Of a stretch of 64,000 bases of DNA, positions 23,549 through 32,320 are shown in pieces. The position numbers were made by a program, and so were the translations under genes. The DNA is taken from contig NZ_JADPJG010000028.1 in the NCBI RefSeq assembly GCF_023073335.1, forward strand, positions 62,001 through 126,000. The letters run 5' to 3'. Source of the stretch: Bradyrhizobium sp. 21 (GTDB lineage Bacteria > Pseudomonadota > Alphaproteobacteria > Rhizobiales > Xanthobacteraceae). Position 1 is the stretch's first letter, and the number at the start of each line of letters is the position of its first letter. Below the pieces are notes generated by a model. That model was not told the DNA's origin, did no database searches, and was given only the letters and a program-made list of their open reading frames with translations.

Positions 23549-25177
23549 CTACGCCGCCGCGTTCGGGAAGCGGTATTCCCTGAACTGGTCGCGCAATGCG
23601 GTCTTCAGGATCTTGCCTGTCGCCGTGTGCGGGATGCCGTCGACGAAAGCGACGTCGTCGGGCATCCACCATTTGGCGATCTTGCCGTCCATGAACTTCA
23701 GGATGTCCTCGCGGCTGGCCTGCTGGCCCTGCTTGAGCTGTACGATCAGCAGCGGTCGCTCGTCCCATTTGGGATGGAATACGCCGATCACGGCGGCTTC
23801 CGCCACGGCGGGGTGGCCGACTGCGAGGTTTTCCAGGTCGATCGAGGAGATCCATTCGCCGCCGGATTTGATCACGTCCTTGGAGCGATCGGTGATCCGC
23901 ATGTAGCCGGCCTCGTCGATGGTCGCGACGTCGCCGGTGTCGAAGAAGCCGTCCTTGTCGAGGATGTCAGTGTCGATGCGGAAATAGGCCTTGGCGACGG
24001 CGGGGCCGGAGACTTTCAGACGGCCGAAGGTCGTGCCGTCCCACGGCAGCTCCTTGCCGGCATCGTCGGTGATCTTCATCTCGACGGCGAACGGCGCGTA
24101 GCCCTGCATCTGGAGCACGTCGAGCCGTGCCTCGCCGGTTGCATTCTGGAACGGCGGCTTCAGCGCCGCGACGCTGCCGATCGGGCTCATCTCGGTCATG
24201 CCCCAGGCGTGGCGGACGTTCGCGCCCATGTCGAGGAAGGCCTTGATCATCGAGCGCGGCATCGCCGAGCCGCCGCAGATCACCATCTTCAGGTCCGGCA
24301 GCTTCAGATTGCTGGCTGCCATGTGCTGAAGCAGCATCAGCCACACCGTGGGCACGCCGGCGGTATGCGTCACCTTCTCGGTCGAGAGCAGCTCATAGAC
24401 CGAGGCGCCGTCGAGCTTGGCGCCGGGCATGACGAGCTTGGTGCCCTGCGAGGGCGCGGAGAAGGCGATGCCCCAGCTGTTGGCGTGGAATAGCGGCACC
24501 ACGGGGAGCATGGTCTCGGAGGCGCTGGTGCCGAGCGCGTCGACATTGTTCGCCATCAGCGCATGCAGCACGTTGGAGCGATGCGAATACAGCACGCCCT
24601 TGGGGTCGCCGGTGGTCCCGGACGTGTAGCACATCGCGGCCGCCGTGTTCTCGTCAAAGTCTTTCCATTTAAATTCGCCGTCGGCCTCCGCGATCCAGTC
24701 CTCGTAGGCGACCACGTTCTTCAGCGTCGTCTGCGGCATGTGCGCCTTGTCGGTGAGCACGACGTAGCGTTCCACGCTTGTCAGCTTGTCGGCGATCTTC
24801 TCCAGGACCGGTACGAAAGTGATGTCGGTCATCACGATGCGGTCCTGCGCATGGTTGATGATCCAGGCGATCTGCTCGGGGAAAAGGCGGGGATTGACGG
24901 TATGGCAGATGGCGCCGATCCCCATGATGCCGTACCAGACCTCGAGATGGCGCCAGGTGTTCCAGGCGATCGTTGCAACACGGTCGCCAAGCTTGATGCC
25001 GTCGCGCTCCAGCATCTGCGAGACCTTAAGCGCGCGCTTGTGGATGTCACCGTAGGTGGTGCGATGGATCGGTCCCTCGACCGAGCGCGTGACGACCTCC
25101 TGCTTGCCATGAATCCTGGCGGCGTGTTCGATGATCCGGTGGCAGAGCAGGGGCCAGTCTTGCATCAAACCAAGCAT
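23549..25177 (-). CDS. Fatty-acyl-CoA ligase (AMP-forming, FadD/AlkK type)
   Basis: A 542-residue ANL-superfamily enzyme. The P-loop is YTSGTTGDPKGVLYSH (residues 185-200), the A5 motif HAWGMTEMSP, the A7/A8 region FFDTGDVATIDEAGYMRITD with the hinge D-R-S-K, and the A10 lysine in TATGKILKTALR near the C-terminus. This layout and length match the medium/long-chain acyl-CoA ligases, which activate free fatty acids with ATP for beta-oxidation. The chain length is not readable. Convergent or divergent neighbours are not functionally linked. Confidence 0.87.
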   Translation of the reverse strand: MLGLMQDWPLLCHRIIEHAARIHGKQEVVTRSVEGPIHRTTYGDIHKRALKVSQMLERDGIKLGDRVATIAWNTWRHLEVWYGIMGIGAICHTVNPRLFPEQIAWIINHAQDRIVMTDITFVPVLEKIADKLTSVERYVVLTDKAHMPQTTLKNVVAYEDWIAEADGEFKWKDFDENTAAAMCYTSGTTGDPKGVLYSHRSNVLHALMANNVDALGTSASETMLPVVPLFHANSWGIAFSAPSQGTKLVMPGAKLDGASVYELLSTEKVTHTAGVPTVWLMLLQHMAASNLKLPDLKMVICGGSAMPRSMIKAFLDMGANVRHAWGMTEMSPIGSVAALKPPFQNATGEARLDVLQMQGYAPFAVEMKITDDAGKELPWDGTTFGRLKVSGPAVAKAYFRIDTDILDKDGFFDTGDVATIDEAGYMRITDRSKDVIKSGGEWISSIDLENLAVGHPAVAEAAVIGVFHPKWDERPLLIVQLKQGQQASREDILKFMDGKIAKWWMPDDVAFVDGIPHTATGKILKTALRDQFREYRFPNAAA

Positions 25178-25242
25178 TCCGTCGTTCCTCCGAGAAGTCG
25201 CTGGGCGGATTATCGCTCTCAGCGTTGGGCCAAAGAATTGTC

Positions 25243-26349
25243 ATGAGTTTTAGCCTGCCGGCCTTTCGCCGCAAATGGTCTTGTCGCGGCTATATGTCCG
25301 CCGGCGCGGCAATGGTTACCGCCGCACTCGGGCTGTCGCTGCTGCTTGCTGAGAGGGCAGAGGCGCGAAAATACGCGTCCCCGCTGGATATCTTTGGCAT
25401 TGCTGCACCGCAGCCGCGCGCGACGGTCCATTCCGCCAAGGTCCCGCTCCCGAGATCACGCCCCGAAGAGGCCCCCAAGGCAGCGGATGAGGCGCCGCCG
25501 GAGGCCGAGGGCAAGCCTTCTCAGGGCAAGCTTTCTCCGGACAAGCCTTCTCCGGACAAGCCGGCCGAGGCCGCGCCGCCCGAGAAGCAACTCTCGGCCT
25601 GCCGCCTCGCGCTGACCGAGGAGATCGCCATCGCGCCGTCCATTCCGGACATCCGCGGCCCCGGCGCCTGCGGCGGCGAGGATCTGGTGCGGCTCGAAGC
25701 CATCGTGCTGCCGGACAAGCGCAAGGTGGCGGTCAAGCCGGCGGCGATCCTCCGCTGCACCATGGCGTCAGCGATCGCCGATTGGGTGCGCAAGGACGTG
25801 GTGCCGCTGGCCGCGAGCCTCGGCTCGACCATCAGCGATCTCGACAATTTCGATAGCTTCGAATGCCGTGGCCGCAACCGCGTTGTCGGAGCCATGCTGT
25901 CCGAGCACGGCAAGGCCAACGCCCTCGACGTCCGCGCCATCAAGCTGGCCAACGGGCAGTCGATTGGCCTCACCGACCGCAGCATGTCGCGCGACGTGCG
26001 CGAGCGCGTGCTGCATTCGGTCTGCTCGCGCTTCTCTACCGTGCTTGGGCCGGGCTCGGACTGGTACCATGAGGACCATATCCATCTCGATCTCGCCCAG
26101 CGGCGCAACGACTACCGGATCTGCCAGTGGAATGTCTGGGATCCGCTGCCGCAGGTTGCCCCGCTGCTGCCGGCGGATCGGCCAGAGGAGGCCCCTCCGC
26201 GCGAGGTCGCGGCCAAGCCTGAAGCAAAGGACGAAGCTGAGGGCGCGGCGGCGGAGAAGTCCCCTGCGCATTCGGACAAGTCGGTGCCCGAGAAGGGGCA
26301 GCCGTCTAAGCCGCCAACAAATAAGCCGCCAACAAAAAAGCGCCGGTGA
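25243..26349 (+). CDS. Extensin-like C-terminal domain protein
   Basis: A 368-residue protein. A basic N-terminus and a hydrophobic stretch (AMVTAALGLSLLLAERAEA) act as signal or anchor, then a Pro/Glu/Lys-rich linker (with the tandem repeat LSPDKPSPDKPAEA at about 104-117), and the extensin-like C domain from CRLALTEEIAIAPSIPDIRG through FECRGRNRVVGAMLSEHGKA to SDWYHEDHIHLDLAQRR. The His/Asp-rich region HGKANALDVRAI...WYHEDHIHLDL resembles metal-dependent D-Ala-D-Ala peptidases, so a cell-wall role is likely. The tail is again Lys/Pro-rich. The start is uncertain; ATG 25243 has no strong Shine-Dalgarno site. Confidence 0.78.
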   Translation: MSFSLPAFRRKWSCRGYMSAGAAMVTAALGLSLLLAERAEARKYASPLDIFGIAAPQPRATVHSAKVPLPRSRPEEAPKAADEAPPEAEGKPSQGKLSPDKPSPDKPAEAAPPEKQLSACRLALTEEIAIAPSIPDIRGPGACGGEDLVRLEAIVLPDKRKVAVKPAAILRCTMASAIADWVRKDVVPLAASLGSTISDLDNFDSFECRGRNRVVGAMLSEHGKANALDVRAIKLANGQSIGLTDRSMSRDVRERVLHSVCSRFSTVLGPGSDWYHEDHIHLDLAQRRNDYRICQWNVWDPLPQVAPLLPADRPEEAPPREVAAKPEAKDEAEGAAAEKSPAHSDKSVPEKGQPSKPPTNKPPTKKRR

Positions 26350-26362
26350 AACCGGCGCTTTT
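26336..26362. terminator. Bidirectional terminator overlapping the extensin-like stop codon
   Basis: AAAAGCGCCGGT and ACCGGCGCTTTT form a perfect 12-bp stem around GAA. The TGA of the extensin-like gene lies in the loop region. Runs of T on both strands serve it and the convergent L,D-transpeptidase gene. Confidence 0.88.
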
Positions 26363-26385
26363 GAAGGTCTCAGATCAGGCGGCGA

Positions 26386-27072
26386 TCAGTTGCTACCTGC
26401 CTGGCCGGTTCCGCCGCCTTGCAGCGCGAGGCGCGAATTGTAGGGCGAGTCGCCATGCTTGGGCTCGAGCACGACCACGATGGTGCCGAGCTTGACGCGG
26501 CTGTAGAGGTCGATCGCGTCCTCATTGGTCATGCGGATGCAGCCCGACGAAATCGAGGCGCCGATATATTCCGGCTGGTTGGTGCCGTGAATGCGGAACA
26601 GGGTGTCCTTGCCGCCCGAGTAGAGATACATCGCGCGGGAGCCCATCGGATTGTCCGGGCCGGGTGCAACGAAGGTCGGCACGCCCAGGCGCGAAATCTC
26701 GCCGGGGGTCGGATGCCAGGCCGGCCACTCGGTCATGCTGCCGACCTTGGCGATGCCGGACCAGGCCATGGCTTCTTCGCCGACGGTGATGCCGTAGCGG
26801 ATCGCCTTGCCGCCATCCATCACCCAATAGAGGTAATGGTTGTCGGAATCGACCACGATCGAGCCCGGCGATTCCTTGCGGTGGTAGTCGACGATGGCGC
26901 GGCGGAACGGCTCCGCAACCGGCGTGTTCTCGTACCGAACCTTGGCAAGGAGCTCCTTGTCTTTCGGCTTGAAGGCCTTGGTGTCGGTCGCTTCAAAATG
27001 TGTGGCCTGCATGCAGCCCGACAGCATCACGCCAGCGGCCAAGATACCCAGCATAACTTTCAGCGACGACAT
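26386..27072 (-). CDS. L,D-transpeptidase (YkuD domain) lipoprotein
   Basis: A 228-residue protein. The N-terminus MSSLKVMLGILAAGVMLSGC is a lipoprotein signal with lipobox LSGC, so the protein is anchored in a membrane of the envelope. The YkuD domain follows: SIVVDSDNHYLYWV, then FRIHGTNQPEYIG and the catalytic SSGCIRMTNEDAIDLY (HGT...SxGCxR with the nucleophile Cys). It cross-links peptidoglycan 3-3 or attaches proteins to it. The ATG at 27072 begins the signal; an upstream in-frame Met adds a non-signal stretch. Convergent with the extensin-like gene, another likely wall protein. Confidence 0.88.
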   Translation of the reverse strand: MSSLKVMLGILAAGVMLSGCMQATHFEATDTKAFKPKDKELLAKVRYENTPVAEPFRRAIVDYHRKESPGSIVVDSDNHYLYWVMDGGKAIRYGITVGEEAMAWSGIAKVGSMTEWPAWHPTPGEISRLGVPTFVAPGPDNPMGSRAMYLYSGGKDTLFRIHGTNQPEYIGASISSGCIRMTNEDAIDLYSRVKLGTIVVVLEPKHGDSPYNSRLALQGGGTGQAGSN

Positions 27073-27388
27073 GATTTGGTTCCAATCGACAACAAACAAG
27101 CTTTCGTGGAGCTTGAGCAAAGCCCAAAGACCACGACTCCGTTGCCCCCATTATCGTTGAAATCTGCCACAATTCCAGCCTTTCGGACCTTCTCCCGCGA
27201 TGCGAGACCTTACCTGTGGCTTTTTTGCCGCAAGTTTTGCGTCCCGAAGCGCCAAGGATGCCGAACTGTCGATTCCGGGCCACGGTGCCGCCACAAATGC
27301 AAAGGTTCCGTTAATGTGCTTGTCATCATGAACTTGTCAGAATCGCGCTAAAGGCTGTCATTCTGTCGCAGGTTCTCTGGAGTTGTTC
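27073..27388. other. Intergenic region between the divergent transpeptidase and corA genes
   Basis: No convincing gene is seen in these 316 bases. The region must contain the promoters of the two divergent genes; AT-richer stretches lie near 27140-27200 and 27300-27340, but no clear promoter or operator was recognised. Confidence 0.5.
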
Positions 27389-28366
27389 ATGTTTTCGGTG
27401 TTTGTTCCCTCCGAGTCCTCCCTCAAGAAGGCGGTCATCGAGGATCTCACGGCGCTGCCGGAGAGCGCAGTCTGGATCGACCTGTTCAACCCGACCGCGG
27501 CCGAGGACAAGGCGGTGGAGCGGCTGGCGGGGATCGCCATCCCGACCCGGGAAGACATGCAGGAGATCGAGATCTCCAGCCGCCTCTATATCGAGAACAG
27601 CGCGCGCTACATGACCGCGACGCTGATGTGCCACTCCGATACCGACATGCCCCGGACCACGGCGGTGACTTTCATCCTTGGCGACCATCGCCTCGTGACC
27701 GTGCGCTACGATCAGCCCAAGCCGTTCGCGCTGGTCGAGGCCAAGCTCGCCCGTTCCTGCACGCCGGCGATCACCGGCGAGATGGTGCTGGTGGAGCTGC
27801 TCGACGCGGTGATCGACCGCTGCGCCGACATTCTGGAGCGCTGCGGCGCCGACATCGACCAGGTCTCCCATGACATCTTCGAGCCGGAGAGCGAGCGCCA
27901 CGGTCACGCCAAGCAATATTCCCAGATCCTGATCTCGATCGGCCGCAAGGGCGATCTGACCTCGAAGGTTCGCGAGAGCCTGGTGTCGATCGGCCGTGTC
28001 GTCGCCTTCCTGTCAGCGGTGGTGGAGGGCGTGAAATGGTCGAAGGACATGCGCGAGCAGCTCAAGACCATGCAGCGCGACGTCGTCTCGCTGACCGACC
28101 ACGCCTCCTACCTCTCCAGCAAGATCACCTTCGTGCTCGACGCCATGCTCGGCGTCGTCAATCTCGAGCAGAACAACATCATCAAGCTGTTTTCGGTCAT
28201 GGCCGTTGTCCTGATGCCGCCGACGCTGATCGCCTCGATCTACGGCATGAACTTCAAGTCGATGCCGGAGCTCGAATGGGCGCACGGCTATCCGTACGCG
28301 CTGGTCTTGATGCTGATCGCGGCGATCGTTCCGTACTGGATCTTCAAGTGGAAGAAGTGGCTGTAG
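27389..28366 (+). CDS. corA: CorA-family magnesium/cobalt transporter
   Basis: A 325-residue protein. A large cytosolic N-terminal funnel domain (FVPSESSLKKAVIEDLTALP onward) is followed by a long stalk helix and two C-terminal membrane segments: IIKLFSVMAVVLMPPTLIAS, the loop signature YGMNFKSMPEL (GMN), and YALVLMLIAAIVPYWIF. It ends with a basic KWKKWL tail. CorA forms a homopentameric Mg2+ channel gated by cytosolic Mg2+. The ATG at 27389 has a GGAG site; the TTG two codons earlier is less likely. One copy of the dispersed repeat begins at its stop codon. Confidence 0.9.
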   Translation: MFSVFVPSESSLKKAVIEDLTALPESAVWIDLFNPTAAEDKAVERLAGIAIPTREDMQEIEISSRLYIENSARYMTATLMCHSDTDMPRTTAVTFILGDHRLVTVRYDQPKPFALVEAKLARSCTPAITGEMVLVELLDAVIDRCADILERCGADIDQVSHDIFEPESERHGHAKQYSQILISIGRKGDLTSKVRESLVSIGRVVAFLSAVVEGVKWSKDMREQLKTMQRDVVSLTDHASYLSSKITFVLDAMLGVVNLEQNNIIKLFSVMAVVLMPPTLIASIYGMNFKSMPELEWAHGYPYALVLMLIAAIVPYWIFKWKKWL

Positions 28367-28437
28367 AGCTTGATCCGGACCCGGAGGGCCGCGTTAGCGC
28401 AAAGTGCGAAGCGGTTTTCCGAAAAGATCATGCTCAA
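28366..28437. repeat. Dispersed palindromic repeat, copy 1
   Basis: Begins GAGCTTGATCCGGACCCGGA at the corA stop and ends TCCGAAAAGATCATGCTC; the ends pair as GAGC.TGATC / GATCATGCTC. The middle (GGGCCGCGTTAGCGCAA) is shared with copy 2 at 29874. Confidence 0.75.
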
Positions 28438-28630
28438 GCAAAGATACCTACCGAGACCTTACGCAGGTCGCACAGACACGGCGGTTGGTGTCGCAGAATA
28501 GATCGGGATTGAGGCCGCGCGGTGATGCGTGTCCCTCGCCCCAATTCCTCCGGTAAAATTTGAGCGGTGGGCTGAACGTTTGCGCGAAACTTGTCTGCGA
28601 TAAGCAGGGGGTTAGCCGCGAGGAAAAGCC

Positions 28631-28849
28631 ATGGTTGAAAAATACATAACGTCGCCCCGCAACGTCATCGATCTGGCGAACTATCGTCAGGTCCTGGCGA
28701 GCGGCAAGGCGTCGTCGATGTCGGCACGCATGTGCCGGCACTGTGGTGCTCCGCTGCTCGATGGCGAGAACGACGACGACTGCTCGACTGCATTCAGCAC
28801 GGCCGCTCCGCAGCCGCGCGAAAGGTCACGTCGGATTCGACTCGATTGA
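28631..28849 (+). CDS. Small hypothetical protein with a CxxC motif
   Basis: A 72-residue protein starting MVEKYITSPRNVIDLANYRQ. MCRHCGAPLLDGENDDDCS has a CxxC pair plus a third Cys fifteen residues on, which could be half of a zinc knuckle. The C-terminus is basic (RERSRRIRLD). The AAAAGCC before the ATG is only a weak ribosome-binding site, so the start is less certain than for most genes here. No domain assigned; a DNA- or RNA-associated role would be guesswork. Confidence 0.5.
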   Translation: MVEKYITSPRNVIDLANYRQVLASGKASSMSARMCRHCGAPLLDGENDDDCSTAFSTAAPQPRERSRRIRLD

Positions 28850-29103
28850 GGAACGGAAGGTGAGGGCGATCCAGGTCCTGCGGCGGCTTTGTCTGGATCG
28901 CCTTGCTTCCGTCTTCGCGACATTTCACCTAACGCTCCACGATCTGCGCCGTCGAGACAATGGTCTCGGCGATCAAGCGGCTCTGTTTGGAGAGGCCACA
29001 CTTTTGCGCAACGCTGCGGAAGAATTCGCGCGGGTAAAGCGGCCGCAAATGTTCGTAGAGTGAGACTGTGCTCGCGAACCGGCCCACGCTGCGCCCGCCT
29101 TAC

Positions 29104-29856
29104 CTACACGTGCTGGCCGCCGTTGATGTGAATCTCGGCGCCGTTGACGTAGGACGAGGTGTCCGTGCACAGCACGTAGATGATCTTGGCGACCTCGTCG
29201 GGCGTGCCGAGCCGGTGCAGCGGGATCTGCTGGTCGACGATCTTCTCCGTGCCCGGCGACAGGATCGAGGTGTCGATCTCGCCAGGCGCGATCGCGTTGA
29301 CGCGCACGCCGACGCGGCCGAAATCCGACGCCATTTCGCGTGTGAGCGAAGCCAACGCGGCCTTGGAGGTCGCATAGGCCGCGCCCGCGAAGGGATGTAC
29401 CCGCGATCCTGCGATCGAGGTGACGTTCACCACCGATCCCTTGGCCGTCTTCAGCTCCTCGATCAGCCCGCGCGCGATCATGATCGGTGCGAAGAAGTTG
29501 ACGTGAAACACGTGCGTCCAGGTGTCGATGTCGGTGTCGACCGAGCCGAGCCGGGAGCCGCCCGGTCCCTTCGGTGAGATCGCGGCGTTGTTGACGAGGG
29601 CATGGAGCATGCCGCCTTCGAGCCGGTCGCGGATGTCGGAGATCGCGCGGGTCGTGTCCTTGGGGTCGGCGAGATCGACCTGGATGTGATCCTCGGGACC
29701 GGCGTCCCACGGGCAATCTTCGGGGAAGGCATGCCGCGAGCAGGTGATCACGCGCCAGCCCGCCGAGGAGAAGCGGATCACGGTGGCGTGGCCGATGCCG
29801 CGGCTCGCTCCGGTCAGGAGCAGCGTGCGACGCGGCGCATTGGAAGACTGCGACAT
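29104..29856 (-). CDS. Short-chain dehydrogenase/reductase
   Basis: A 250-residue classical SDR. Cofactor motif TGASRGIGHATV near residue 15, NNAA near 89, a catalytic Ser in VNVTSIAGS near 145 and YATSKAAL (Y-x3-K) near 160 are all present. Residue 37 region SRHAFPED suggests NADP preference through Arg. The substrate is unknown; 3-oxoacyl-ACP reductase FabG-like activity is a default. About 20 bases upstream begins copy 2 of the dispersed repeat. Confidence 0.82.
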   Translation of the reverse strand: MSQSSNAPRRTLLLTGASRGIGHATVIRFSSAGWRVITCSRHAFPEDCPWDAGPEDHIQVDLADPKDTTRAISDIRDRLEGGMLHALVNNAAISPKGPGGSRLGSVDTDIDTWTHVFHVNFFAPIMIARGLIEELKTAKGSVVNVTSIAGSRVHPFAGAAYATSKAALASLTREMASDFGRVGVRVNAIAPGEIDTSILSPGTEKIVDQQIPLHRLGTPDEVAKIIYVLCTDTSSYVNGAEIHINGGQHV

Positions 29857-29873
29857 GAAGGTCTTTCAGGTTG

Positions 29874-29945
29874 GAGCATGATCCGGACCCGGAGGGCCGC
29901 GTTAGCGCAAGGTGTGCAGCGGTTGTCCGAAAAGAACATGCTCAA
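29874..29945. repeat. Dispersed palindromic repeat, copy 2
   Basis: Begins GAGCATGATCCGGACCCGGA and ends CGAAAAGAACATGCTCAA, near-identical to copy 1 including the GAGGGCCGCGTTAGCGCAA centre. It lies between the SDR start and the pdxH stop. Confidence 0.78.
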
Positions 29946-29951
29946 ACAAAA

Positions 29952-30593
29952 TTAAGGGTACATCCGCGTCTTGGACCATGGTTGGGCGGTCGCGTCACGG
30001 CGAAATTCGATGCGGTCGTGCAGGCGGAATGGGCGGTCGTGCCAGAACTCGATGCGCACCGGCGTGATGCGCCAGCCGCTCCAGCCCGGCGGCCGCGGCA
30101 CCTCGCCGATGACGTGCTTGGCCGCGACTTTTGCGATGGCTTGCTCGAAGGCGAAGCGGCTCTCCAGCTCTTGCGACTGCTTGCTTGCCCAGGCGCCGAT
30201 CTGCGCCTGCTTGGGGCGGGTGGCGAAATATGCGTCGGCCTCGGCCTCGCTCACCGGCGTCACGTTGCCGCGGATGCGGACCTGACGGCGCAACGACTTC
30301 CAGTGAAAAAGTAACGCTGCCTTAGGATTTGCGGCGAGTTCGCGGCCCTTCTGGCTGGCGATGTGGCTGTAGAAGACGAAACCCTGGGTATCGAAGCCCT
30401 TCATCAGCACCATGCGGACGTCCGGCAGCCCGTCCGCGTCGACGGTTGCGAGCGCCATGGCGTTCGGATCGTTCGGCTCGCTCTTGATCGCCTCGTTCAG
30501 CCAGGCCTCGAACAGCGCAAAAGGTTCGTCGGCGGCGGTGAAATCACCGGATGTTAAGGGTGTCTGGTGTTTCATCGAGGTCGTGTCGGTCAT
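29952..30593 (-). CDS. pdxH: Pyridoxine/pyridoxamine 5'-phosphate oxidase
   Basis: A 213-residue FMN enzyme that makes pyridoxal 5'-phosphate in the last step of vitamin B6 synthesis and salvage. Conserved blocks include DPNAMALATVDADGLPDVRM, VFYSHIASQKGREL, KAALLFHWKSLRRQVRIRG and the C-terminal signature RITPVRIEFWHDRPFRLHDR with WSKTRMYP at the end. Length is normal. The ATG at 30593 is divergent from the lipoprotein gene, sharing a 113-base spacer. Confidence 0.95.
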   Translation of the reverse strand: MTDTTSMKHQTPLTSGDFTAADEPFALFEAWLNEAIKSEPNDPNAMALATVDADGLPDVRMVLMKGFDTQGFVFYSHIASQKGRELAANPKAALLFHWKSLRRQVRIRGNVTPVSEAEADAYFATRPKQAQIGAWASKQSQELESRFAFEQAIAKVAAKHVIGEVPRPPGWSGWRITPVRIEFWHDRPFRLHDRIEFRRDATAQPWSKTRMYP

Positions 30594-30706
30594 GTCTGGA
30601 GTCCGAGTTGCGTCCTGCGGCCCAAAACGCGTTGTTGTCCGCTACCGCCCTATATAGGGCATGGGGGCGCGTTGGCCTATCGGCGATCCGGCCGTCCGGC
30701 TTCGTC

Positions 30707-31108
30707 ATGACGATCATTCTGATCGGGCTCGGCACCGGCGGTTGCAGCTTTTCCCGCAATGACAAGAATGCCTACGCCAGGGCCGAAGACAGCGACCTCA
30801 CCGGCTCGATCGCGATGCCGGTGGCGGCTCCGACCGAGACCGATCTCGCCTTCGCGCGGAATGCCGCCTCCGATGTCCTCAGCAAGGGCGACAAGGATTC
30901 CAGCCAGCACTGGGAAAATCCGGAGACCGGCGCGCGGGGGTCGGTGACCCCGATCGCGCAGTCCTACGCCGCCGAGGACGGCCGCAGATGCCGTGACTTC
31001 CTGGCGAGCTACGTCAACGGCGATACCGAGAGCTGGCTCCAGGGCGCCGGCTGCCAAAGCAGCCGTGGCCGTTGGGAGATTCATACGCTAAAGCCGTGGC
31101 GGAGTTGA
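30707..31108 (+). CDS. RT0821/Lpp0805-type surface lipoprotein
   Basis: A 133-residue protein. From ATG 30707 the N-terminus MTIILIGLGTGGCSFSRNDK gives a short lipoprotein signal with Cys at about 13. The rest has WENPETGARGSVTPIAQ and RRCRDFLASYVNGDTESWLQ then a C-terminal GRWEIHTLK, the pattern of the RT0821/Lpp0805 surface-protein family, alpha-proteobacterial proteins of unknown function. A longer frame exists upstream but overlaps pdxH in the other strand. The stop overlaps copy 3 of the dispersed repeat. Confidence 0.7.
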   Translation: MTIILIGLGTGGCSFSRNDKNAYARAEDSDLTGSIAMPVAAPTETDLAFARNAASDVLSKGDKDSSQHWENPETGARGSVTPIAQSYAAEDGRRCRDFLASYVNGDTESWLQGAGCQSSRGRWEIHTLKPWRS

Positions 31109-31155
31109 GCATGATCCGGAAAAGTGGGAACCGGTTTTCCGGGAAGATTATGTTT
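31107..31155. repeat. Dispersed palindromic repeat, copy 3 (short form)
   Basis: GAGCATGATCCGGAAAAGTG GGAACCGGTTTTCCGGGAAG then ATTATG; same ends as copies 1 and 2 but without the internal GAGGGCCGCGTTAGCGCAA segment. Its right arm is partly degraded. Confidence 0.7.
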
Positions 31156-31275
31156 CAGTCATACGGAATCGGCTCCGCGGCCTAGTTGCAAAAATACCAC
31201 TCGCCCCCCACATTGGGCTCAGGTGGGGCGGGGAGCCCCTTTGGACAATTCGATTTCTTGAAGGAGACGTGACGG

Positions 31276-32241
31276 ATGCGCGACCCCTATGAGGTCTTGG
31301 GGGTGCCGCGGAGCGCCAACGCTGCCGCGATCAAAAGCGCCTATCGCAAGCTTGCCAAGAAGCACCATCCCGACAGCAACAAGGGCGACCCGAAGGCTGC
31401 CGACCGCTTCTCCGAGATCAACTCGGCGAACGAGATCATCGGCGACGAGGACAAGCGCAAGCAATTCGACCGCGGCGAGATCGGTGCCGACGGCAAGCCG
31501 CGCTTCCAGGGCTTTCCGGGTGGCGGTGGCGGGCCGCGTGGGCGCGCGGGTCCCGGCGGCTTCGAGAGCTATACGTTCCGGGGCGGTGGCGCGGGCCCAG
31601 GGCAAGGCGCGGGCGGGTTCGAGGACATCCTCAACAGCATGTTCGGCGGTACACGCGGCGCGCGGCCGGGAGCAGGCGGCAGTCCCCAGTTCGAATTCGA
31701 CACCGGCGGGATCGGGGTTGATCTCGATCTGAACGTCGCCATGACCGTCTCACTGGAAGAATCGGTGCAGGGCGGGGAGAAGCGCGTCCGCCTGCCGACA
31801 GGCAAGGAGCTCAACGTCAAGATTCCGGTCGGCGTCGTCAGCGGCCAGCAGATCCGGCTGAAGGGCCAGGGCGAGACCGCGCCGGGCCACCCGCCCGGCG
31901 ATCTCCTGATCACGATTACCGTTGCCCCGCACTCGTTTTTCAAGATCGAAGGCGCCGACCTCAGGATCGACTTGCCGGTCACGCTCTACGAGGCGGTGCT
32001 CGGCGGCAAGGTCCGCGTGCCCACTCTCGGCAATGCCGTGGAGCTGTCGGTTCCGAAGAACATCTCCAGTGGCCGCACCTTCCGCCTCAAGGGCAAGGGA
32101 CTACCGAAGGCCGGCGGGACCGGGGATCTCTTCGTCACCGTCAGGATTATGCTACCGGACGGGAACGACGCCGAGCTTGAAGCATTGATGGAGAAGTGGC
32201 GGGACCAACACCCCTACAATCCACGTAGCGGGCTTGGCTAA
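31276..32241 (+). CDS. DnaJ-family co-chaperone, CbpA type
   Basis: A 321-residue protein. J domain at residues 1-65 (DPYEVLGVPRSANAAAIKSA; the HPD tripeptide in KKHHPDSNKG stimulates DnaK ATPase), a Gly-rich linker (FPGGGGGPRGRAGPGG), then two C-terminal beta domains (VAMTVSLEESVQGGEKRVRL and LPVTLYEAVLGGKVRVPTL) and a dimerisation end (DLFVTVRIMLPDGND). The Zn-finger of DnaJ is missing, so this is a type II/CbpA-like protein. The ATG at 31276 has a GGAG site 12 bases upstream. It is followed by repeat copy 4 and a terminator. Confidence 0.9.
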   Translation: MRDPYEVLGVPRSANAAAIKSAYRKLAKKHHPDSNKGDPKAADRFSEINSANEIIGDEDKRKQFDRGEIGADGKPRFQGFPGGGGGPRGRAGPGGFESYTFRGGGAGPGQGAGGFEDILNSMFGGTRGARPGAGGSPQFEFDTGGIGVDLDLNVAMTVSLEESVQGGEKRVRLPTGKELNVKIPVGVVSGQQIRLKGQGETAPGHPPGDLLITITVAPHSFFKIEGADLRIDLPVTLYEAVLGGKVRVPTLGNAVELSVPKNISSGRTFRLKGKGLPKAGGTGDLFVTVRIMLPDGNDAELEALMEKWRDQHPYNPRSGLG

Positions 32242-32290
32242 GCATGATCCGGACAAGTGCGTAGCGGTTTTCCGGAAAGATCATGCGCAA
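32241..32290. repeat. Dispersed palindromic repeat, copy 4 (short form)
   Basis: AGCATGATCCGGACAAGTGC, GTAGCGGTTTTCCGGAAAGA, TCATGCGCAA: same short form as copy 3, directly at the DnaJ-family stop codon. Confidence 0.72.
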
Positions 32291-32296
32291 AAAAAT

Positions 32297-32320
32297 TAAA
32301 GCGCGAGGCATCGCGCTTTA
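32297..32320. terminator. Stem-loop terminator after the DnaJ-family gene
   Basis: TAAAGCGCGA and TCGCGCTTTA form a perfect 10-bp stem around GGCA, just after repeat copy 4. The remaining bases to 32647 (about 330) hold no convincing gene; a 91-residue open frame at 32376-32651 lacks a ribosome-binding site and is low in plausibility. Confidence 0.6.
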
